A DNA stretch of 64,000 bases from Candidatus Poribacteria bacterium (GTDB lineage Bacteria; Poribacteria; WGA-4E; PCPOR2b): the NCBI GenBank assembly GCA_028819845.1, contig JAPPKS010000018.1, positions 1-64,000 of the forward strand. The letters run 5' to 3'. The translations under genes and the position numbers were made by a program. The notes beneath the pieces were generated by a model, which worked only from the letters and a program-made list of their open reading frames with translations, had not been told where the DNA came from and did not search any database. Of the stretch, positions 58,802-64,000 are shown one piece after another; positions within the stretch are counted from its first letter, which is position 1, and every line of letters starts with the position of its first letter.

Positions 58802-59419
58802 ATGCTACAAGCACCAGATTCAGCAGTTGTTCTTTTTAACGGCCAAGACGTTGACAATTGGACGCAACGCAATGGTTCGCCAGCGACTTGGGCGATCGCA
58901 GACGGTGCGATGACCACCTGTGACGCCGATATTCTAACCGAGGAAAAATTTACAGACTTCATGCTGCACCTGCAGTTTATGACTCCCGATATGCCGGAGG
59001 CAACTGGTCAAGCGAAGGGCAACAGCGGGGTATTCCTGCAAGGCCGATACGAAATTCAGGTGTTGGATTCTTACGGCATTGAAGTACCCGGCATGGGCGA
59101 CTGCGGTGCAGTTTATAACGAACACGCTTCATTAGTGAATGCATGCAAACCGCCGCTTCAGTGGCAAACGTACGATGTAATTTTCCGGGCGCCGCGAGTC
59201 GATGATTCGGGCAATCAGGTAGAGGCGGCTCGAGTAACTGTGTTGCAAAACGGGTTGGTAATTCAGAACAACGTCCATATTCCGAGCACCTCGGCAGGTG
59301 CGGTGGACGAAGATATTTTAGAGCCCGGTCCGCTATTGCTGCAGTATCATGGTGATGAGGTGCGGTATCGTGATGTTTGGGCCGTACCGCTGCCGCTTAA
59401 GGGGTCGGACGTATACTAA
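58802..59419 (+). CDS. DUF1080 (3-keto-disaccharide hydrolase-like) protein
   Basis: 205 residues: VVLFNGQDVDNWTQRNGSPA, FTDFMLHLQFMTPDMPEATG, KGNSGVFLQGRYEIQVLDSY and QWQTYDVIFRAPRVDDSGNQ are hallmarks of the DUF1080/concanavalin-like family. Some members hydrolyse 3-keto-glycosides. No signal peptide is seen. The gene is well spaced from its neighbours, so it is probably monocistronic. Together with the GH116-like gene it suggests carbohydrate metabolism in this region, but no operon ties them. Confidence 0.9.
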   Translation: MLQAPDSAVVLFNGQDVDNWTQRNGSPATWAIADGAMTTCDADILTEEKFTDFMLHLQFMTPDMPEATGQAKGNSGVFLQGRYEIQVLDSYGIEVPGMGDCGAVYNEHASLVNACKPPLQWQTYDVIFRAPRVDDSGNQVEAARVTVLQNGLVIQNNVHIPSTSAGAVDEDILEPGPLLLQYHGDEVRYRDVWAVPLPLKGSDVY

Positions 59420-59771
59420 TCTTTTCGCATTGCGTCGTTTTAGATCGCAATCGTTACGTGTAAAGCACTCCCTACACTGAGATTAGCTTGAAGGCGCTTT
59501 CATTTCTCTTTCAACGCTTTACTGTTAGTGCGTCCATTAAACGCTGAGTTCCTTGTGTATACTCTTGCTTGGGTGTTTCACGCGCCTAGTCATGCTGACA
59601 CGCGGGTGCTAGCATTGACAGCCGTAGGGATGCATAACACCGGGTGTGGTAGGTTCGCGACTTCTGTAGACTTCCGGTCAGCATTAAACGAGCGAACGTA
59701 GATTCCTTGTGGTTGCTAGGTTCTCTGCGGAAAGGTTTGTGAAAATACTGTGTATTGGCGCGGGGATCCAT
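59420..59771. other. Intergenic region
   Basis: About 350 bp with no gene, repeat or structure that I can support. It should hold the promoter of the TPR lipoprotein gene. Confidence 0.4.
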
Positions 59772-60143
59772 ATGAAAGAAATGCGGTATACCACTGCGGT
59801 TATGGTTTGCGCTTTTGTGCTGGGTGGATGCGGTAACGCATACCGCTCGCAACAAGCGGGCGAACCGATGACAACGGGATATGGCAACCTATACTTTGAA
59901 CAGGGCAACATTTATATTAAGGAGAATCAATTTCACAAGGCAATCGAACAATACAGACATGCGCTGCGCTTAAATCCGCATTCCGCCGTTATCCACGCCG
60001 CCCTCGGCTGGGCATATTACAACGTAGGCAACCTTGATGCAGCAATCGCTGAAGGCGAAAAGGTGATGCGTTTAGAACCGGATAACGACGATGTCAAGAA
60101 GTTGATGGATTTGCTCTACCGCCAGCGGATTCACGGACGTTAA
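59772..60143 (+). CDS. TPR lipoprotein
   Basis: 123 residues from ATG 59772. A lipoprotein signal (TTAVMVCAFVLGGCGNAYRS, with lipobox VLGGC) is followed by a TPR pair: YGNLYFEQGNIYIKENQFHK, IEQYRHALRLNPHSAVIHAA, LGWAYYNVGNLDAAIAEGEK. It is probably anchored in the outer membrane or outer leaflet of the inner membrane and mediates protein contacts. Short length and two repeats give little clue to the partner. A short upstream in-frame extension lacks a good ribosome binding site. Confidence 0.85.
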   Translation: MKEMRYTTAVMVCAFVLGGCGNAYRSQQAGEPMTTGYGNLYFEQGNIYIKENQFHKAIEQYRHALRLNPHSAVIHAALGWAYYNVGNLDAAIAEGEKVMRLEPDNDDVKKLMDLLYRQRIHGR

Positions 60144-60339
60144 CTTGTCACAGCCGGACAAAACGCATAGAGTTCGCTTATCCAAAACTATTGCCTACCA
60201 CCCGCTAATTCGAGGTTCTCTCCACGGCTCGATTTCCCATCATTTTCGGTGTTATCCCGCATACAACTCACTATGAAAAAATGTCTAACTTCCAATATGA
60301 ATCGCGAAAATTTGTGTGCTAGCCAAGGGTTGTTTCTTA

Positions 60340-60384
60340 TTGACACGTGTTCGGCTAGTTGATAAAATTTTGTTCACAAGAACA
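60340..60384 (+). promoter_or_regulatory. Promoter and palindromic operator of the cNMP-SpoIIE gene
   Basis: TTGACA (60340-60345) and TAAAAT (60363-60368) are separated by 17 bp, an excellent sigma-70 promoter. Immediately after, TGTTCACAAGAACA (60371-60384) is a perfect 5+4+5 inverted repeat that would cover the transcription start, 15 bp before the GTG start at 60399. Confidence 0.65.
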
Positions 60385-60398
60385 GCGGGGAGAACACC

Positions 60399-61571
60399 GT
60401 GTTGCAATCGAAGGAGTCTCTGGACACCCTAAAGGCGATGGAGTTGTTCGCCCATGCGCCGAGCGAAATACTCTCCTCCATCTGGGATAAGATGGAAGAG
60501 GTGCGGCTGTCCGCGGGAACGGCTCTTTTTAACGCGGGGGAACCTGGTGATGGCCTTTTCTTAATTTTAGAAGGTAGGCTTGGGATTCATTCGGGCAGCG
60601 TACTAATCGGGACGAGAGAGCCCGGGGAATATGTGGGCGAATTAGCGTTGTTAGATGATTCTCCACGCAGCGCCACGGTTGAGGCAATAACTGATGCTGT
60701 ACTCCTAAAACTCTACCGCGAGGATTTCCATCGTGCCTTGACGACCTCACCGCAGATTGTGAGTGCGTTACTCCGGCTGCTAGTTCAGAAGATTCGGAGC
60801 GATACGCAACAGCGCGCCGCCATCCTCCACGAACAAGAACAACTCCAATATAACCTCCAGCGCGCACACGAGATTCAGGCCGCGATGCTGCCCAGCGGCA
60901 ACCTGACGCTGGATTGGGTTCACCTCACCGGAAGAAGCCAACCGGCTGCGGTAGTTGGCGGCGATTATTATGACTATTTCCCATTGCCCGATGGGTGCGT
61001 CAGCGTCGCAATTGGTGACGTTGCCGGGCACGGGTTTCATTCCAGCCTGTTAGTTGCAATTGTCAGCAGCGCCTTGCACTTTCAGGCGGAGCGGGACGCG
61101 TCACCCGAGTCGGTTCACGTTGCTTTAAACAAAGTCGTGCGAAACTACCGCCACACCCGCCTTCTGATGACGTTTTCCTACATGATACTCAACCCCGCCG
61201 ACGGTACCTTTACTTTGACCAACGCCGGTCACCCGTACCCCTATTTGTACCGGCGCGGCGAGCGTAGATGGACAACACTGGAGATTGACTCGCTTCCTTT
61301 GGGAACCCTTCTCCGTCAACGCCCGGCGGAGATGACGGTGAAATGGGAGCACGGTGACCGGCTGTTTCTGTATTCTGATGGTGTCATCGAAACCCAAAAC
61401 CGGCATGAACAGATATTTGGCGGCGATGCATTGGAGAGTTTTCTGTACAAATACGCCGCCCAGGCGCCTAGCGAAATGATTGCCCGCATGTATGAGGAAC
61501 TTAAGGATTATCGCGGAGGACAAGCGTTTGACGATGATGTTACAGTTGTCGTTGCTGAGTTTTCGCCATAA
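60399..61571 (+). CDS. Cyclic-nucleotide-binding domain fused to SpoIIE-type PP2C phosphatase
   Basis: 390 residues from GTG 60399. The N-terminal cNMP-binding domain (about 15-130) shows LFNAGEPGDGLFLILEGRLG, GEYVGELALLDDSPRSATVE. A helical linker (QQRAAILHEQEQLQYNLQRA) leads to the SpoIIE-type PP2C domain: VVGGDYYDYFPLPDGCVSVA, IGDVAGHGFHSSLLVAIVSS, NAGHPYPYLYRRGER, LFLYSDGVIETQNR and AFDDDVTVVVAEF carry the metal-binding aspartates. Such proteins regulate sigma factors via anti-anti-sigma dephosphorylation. No anti-sigma or STAS gene lies nearby. Confidence 0.92.
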   Translation: MLQSKESLDTLKAMELFAHAPSEILSSIWDKMEEVRLSAGTALFNAGEPGDGLFLILEGRLGIHSGSVLIGTREPGEYVGELALLDDSPRSATVEAITDAVLLKLYREDFHRALTTSPQIVSALLRLLVQKIRSDTQQRAAILHEQEQLQYNLQRAHEIQAAMLPSGNLTLDWVHLTGRSQPAAVVGGDYYDYFPLPDGCVSVAIGDVAGHGFHSSLLVAIVSSALHFQAERDASPESVHVALNKVVRNYRHTRLLMTFSYMILNPADGTFTLTNAGHPYPYLYRRGERRWTTLEIDSLPLGTLLRQRPAEMTVKWEHGDRLFLYSDGVIETQNRHEQIFGGDALESFLYKYAAQAPSEMIARMYEELKDYRGGQAFDDDVTVVVAEFSP

Positions 61572-61654
61572 TTCTCTTTTGGGTGGTGGCTACGGGCTGA
61601 TTCCAAAATTTAGCATGAGCATTTGCCTCTTTACCTGCAGAAGGAATGTAGATT

Positions 61655-62443
61655 ATGTCAGATTTCAAGGATAAAGCGGTAATTGTAACAGGCGGCGCCA
61701 AGGGTATTGGACGAGGTATTTGCATGGCTTTTGCCGAGGCAGGCGCCCAAGTGATGTGCGCAGACGTGGACGAAAGTGCCGGCGCCGAACTTTCCGCCGC
61801 ATGCAAGGCGCTAGCTGGCACCATCCGCTTCCGCCAAACTGACGTATCGCAAGGCTGCGAATGTGAGGCGCTGGTCGAGGCAACGGTGTCGGCATGGGAC
61901 GGCGTAGACATTCTTTGCAACAACGTTGGTATCCAGCCGGCGAGCAGCTATTTACCAGCCCATGAACTCCCCGAGGCGTTGTGGGACCGAATAATCGATG
62001 TGAACCTCAAAAGCTTTTTCTTGATGACGAAGGCGTGTATCCCGGAGATGAAAAAACACGGCGGCGGAGTAATCGTCAACACCGCCAGCGTACAAGGACT
62101 ACAATCCATGAAGGGAGTACCGGCTTATGCGGCTAGCAAGGGCGGCATCCTGTCTCTGACCCGCCAGTTAGCCCTAGAGTATGCCGAAGACAACATTAGG
62201 GTACTGGCGGTCAACCCCGGAACAATCGACACGCCGTTGGTTGCGGAATCGCTGGAAATCATTGAGGGCGGCGAGGCGGAATTGAGAGCGAAACTTGCAA
62301 CAGCGCACCCGATTGGGCGCATTGGACAACCCGAGGATATCGCCCATGCAGTGCTGTTCCTCGCCAGCGGCAAGGCTTCTTTCATGACGGGGGAGTACGT
62401 ATGCGTGGACGGCGGTCTGATGGCGAAAGGGGCTTGGACATAA
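61655..62443 (+). CDS. Short-chain dehydrogenase/reductase
   Basis: 262 residues with the classical SDR pattern: VIVTGGAKGIGRGICMAFAE (TGxxxGxG), DVDESAGAELSAACKALAGT, ILCNNVGIQPASSYLPAHEL (NNxG), NTASVQGLQSMKGVPAYAAS (Ser then YxxxK as YAASK), and VLAVNPGTIDTPLVAESLEI. An acidic residue after the second strand favours NAD over NADP. Substrate unknown. It precedes the phosphoesterase gene by 90 bp on the same strand. Confidence 0.93.
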   Translation: MSDFKDKAVIVTGGAKGIGRGICMAFAEAGAQVMCADVDESAGAELSAACKALAGTIRFRQTDVSQGCECEALVEATVSAWDGVDILCNNVGIQPASSYLPAHELPEALWDRIIDVNLKSFFLMTKACIPEMKKHGGGVIVNTASVQGLQSMKGVPAYAASKGGILSLTRQLALEYAEDNIRVLAVNPGTIDTPLVAESLEIIEGGEAELRAKLATAHPIGRIGQPEDIAHAVLFLASGKASFMTGEYVCVDGGLMAKGAWT

Positions 62444-62536
62444 CGGCGATGGCCGCACAACCGATTTGCAATAAAACGCGGAAACCCGATTAATTGATGT
62501 CTGAGCCATTATCCGCGCAAAATTCAGGAGATGACG

Positions 62537-63019
62537 ATGAAAATCGGCGTTCTTTCCGATAGCCACGACAATGTACCCATGATTGATAATGCTGTGGAGT
62601 TATTCAACGATGAAGCGGTTGCGTTAGTGATTCACGCCGGAGATTTTGTTGCCCCATTTGCGGTAGCAGCGTTGCATAACCTGAAATGCCGTGTCGTCGG
62701 CGTCTTCGGTAATAACGACGGGGAGCGTATTGGCATTGCCAGACAATTTGAAGCCATCGGTGAGATTCACCCAAATCTCGCCATCATTGAAATTGAAGGG
62801 CGCACGATAGCGGCGACCCACTACCCCGAACTTGCCGAACCCATCGCGAAAAGCGGCCGATACGACATCGTCATTTATGGGCATACCCATGAGGTGGATA
62901 TTCGCAGACAATGTTCACTACTTCTTAACCCCGGCGAGACCGGCGGTTGGACAACCGGCAGGTGTACCGCAGCGATTGTGGAACTTGATTCACTGGAAGC
63001 AGAAATTCGTGAGTTGTGA
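62537..63019 (+). CDS. YfcE/MJ0936-like metallophosphoesterase
   Basis: 160 residues. Metal ligands are visible: LSDSHDN (DxH), HAGDFVAPF (GD), FGNNDGERIG (GNxD), ATHYPELA and YGHTHEVDIRR (GHxH). The start ATG 62537 has GGAG at a suitable spacing; an ATG two codons earlier is also possible. These small phosphodiesterases cleave cyclic or model phosphodiesters. No specific substrate can be inferred. The next gene on the same strand follows after about 75 bp. Confidence 0.9.
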   Translation: MKIGVLSDSHDNVPMIDNAVELFNDEAVALVIHAGDFVAPFAVAALHNLKCRVVGVFGNNDGERIGIARQFEAIGEIHPNLAIIEIEGRTIAATHYPELAEPIAKSGRYDIVIYGHTHEVDIRRQCSLLLNPGETGGWTTGRCTAAIVELDSLEAEIREL

Positions 63020-63094
63020 ATTCTCAAAAGAAAAGCCATCGATGATTCAATACTAGTAACACATTTGTGATTCTGGATATGAAGGAGTTGATTG

Positions 63095-63898
63095 ATGTCG
63101 GTTTTGAAGTTAAACGAAAATGGCGGCTACGGATTTCAATTGAAGAGGCTGAACGGAGTCATACATCCGCGCGGCACCGGTAACGGACTTTTCCTTGAGG
63201 TAAACGGCACGCCAATCACTCGCTTTGGAATGTGCGCTATCAACCTTGAACTCTACCTTTCAAGTAGCGATAGGTTGAGATTTTTTATCCCCATCGTTGA
63301 ATCGTACTATGAAGTTGATGAAGGTGTGCTGTCTGTAGACTTCGACGACATGGACGCGTGGAACATCCATACGGTGTTGACCTACGATTTTCAACCCGAT
63401 GACTGTATTGATGTGACTTTCGATTTTAAGTTTTCTCGCGGCTACGGGGGTTTTGAAGCCGTCGTCTCTTCCTACTTCGATGAGCAGTACGCCCCCTTAC
63501 TTAATGTCGGCCAGGAGTGGATACGACCACATTTTCAACCGAATGAACAACTCTTTTTTACGCGCGATGATGAGGCATCCGTGCTCATGCTGGATGGGCG
63601 GTGGGATTGGCTTCAAAATTACGGCCGCTGTGCCAACGACGACGGACGGAAGTATTCGCTGCCAGTGATAGTTTATAGGAGTGAAAGCACCAAGTTCGTT
63701 CTGATTCAAATGATCGAACTTATGAGATGCCCCGCGATTTCGGTCAACATGTTCCCGATCGGGCAAGCATTCTCGCTAATTGGCGAAAATGTGAGTTCCG
63801 GGGAACAAATCTCTGTACGGTCGCGACTATTGTATCGCGAAGCCGCCGATCTTGATGCCGTTACGGAATGGTATGAGGCATGGGATACTGCGCGTTAG
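63095..63898 (+). CDS. Hypothetical protein, unknown family
   Basis: 267 residues from ATG 63095 (preceded by GAAGGAG). No motif I can name. It begins SVLKLNENGGYGFQLKRLNG and has many Asp-rich turns (SVDFDDMDAWNIHTVLTYDF), tyrosines and aromatic residues, and predicted mostly beta structure. It has no signal peptide or membrane segment. The pattern suggests a beta-sandwich or lectin-like fold of about 270 residues, possibly cytoplasmic. It may be a Poribacteria-specific family. It is the last gene in the window and may be co-transcribed with the phosphoesterase. Confidence 0.6.
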   Translation: MSVLKLNENGGYGFQLKRLNGVIHPRGTGNGLFLEVNGTPITRFGMCAINLELYLSSSDRLRFFIPIVESYYEVDEGVLSVDFDDMDAWNIHTVLTYDFQPDDCIDVTFDFKFSRGYGGFEAVVSSYFDEQYAPLLNVGQEWIRPHFQPNEQLFFTRDDEASVLMLDGRWDWLQNYGRCANDDGRKYSLPVIVYRSESTKFVLIQMIELMRCPAISVNMFPIGQAFSLIGENVSSGEQISVRSRLLYREAADLDAVTEWYEAWDTAR

Positions 63899-64000
63899 TG
63901 TGTCGTTTGTCAGGCTGCAAATGGTTAAAGCTTTTTGGCCGGACAACCGAGCGACTGGTAATCCCGCTGTTTAGTATCAACCGATGCTCACGATTTAGGA
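63899..64000. other. Noncoding right edge
   Basis: Last 102 bp carry no gene or structure that I can support. Confidence 0.4.

Noticed and set aside
1-64000. tRNA or rRNA genes
   Set aside because: No cloverleaf-like or rRNA-like segment was recognised by eye. A covariance-model search would be decisive.

Overview
The window looks like a chromosomal segment of a Candidatus Poribacteria-type bacterium. This rests on a C-terminal FlgD-like sorting domain containing NPFNPETWIPYRLS, a phytanoyl-CoA-dioxygenase-family enzyme, DUF608/GH116-type and DUF1080-type proteins, a DUF6785-like membrane protein and a PorV/OmpA-type envelope. No rRNA or tRNA gene was recognised, so the assignment comes from protein signatures only.

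Positions 1-12.4 kb hold a type I CRISPR-Cas locus on the minus strand: WYL regulator, cas6, cas3, cas8, cas7, cas5, then cas1, cas2, cas4 and the leader end of an array that runs off the left edge. A plus-strand DUF433/DUF5615 toxin-antitoxin-like pair and a ruined brnTA pair sit between the effector and adaptation genes. Two features stand out. Hairpins of one family (AGAAACCGAG...CTCGGTTTCT) mark many gene junctions. A lone CRISPR-repeat-like hairpin lies directly upstream of cas6, and its stem differs from the array repeat by an exact compensatory base-pair change.

Positions 12.3-17.4 kb are a decay and repeat zone: a truncated WYL gene, a hicB with a broken hicA, an HTH fragment, a DUF6785-like membrane protein whose 5' end and upstream region are duplicated in tandem, and modular interspersed repeats. 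These repeats have about 23-bp and 10-11-bp units, sit in the loop of a larger GTAGGTTGGGT...ACCCAACG inverted repeat, and vary in copy number between loci.

Positions 17.4-38.9 kb carry envelope and housekeeping genes: PhyH, HEAT lipoprotein, AttH-like protein, a four-repeat/propeller secreted protein, an NtrC-type regulator next to a TPR-amidase, rsmA, a RimK-type ligase, a PorV-FlgD-OmpA-SPOR fusion, an FG-GAP protein, a small c-type cytochrome, a YdjM-like protein, pterin dehydratase and maf.

Positions 38.9-53.9 kb form a long plus-strand tetrapyrrole/haem/cytochrome c block: rex, hemB, hemL, a polyprenyl diphosphate synthase, a double-domain precorrin-2 dehydrogenase-like protein, hemX-like, hemA, hemC, a cobA-hemD fusion, then ccmE (Cys-type), ccmF, ccmH-like and two further membrane proteins. 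It links C5-pathway synthesis of uroporphyrinogen III and the sirohaem branch to haem attachment. Positions 54-64 kb hold individually promoted metabolic and signalling genes (Ldh2-type dehydrogenase, GH116-like, P-loop kinase-like, DUF1080, TPR lipoprotein, cNMP-SpoIIE phosphatase, SDR, YfcE-like phosphoesterase, unknown).
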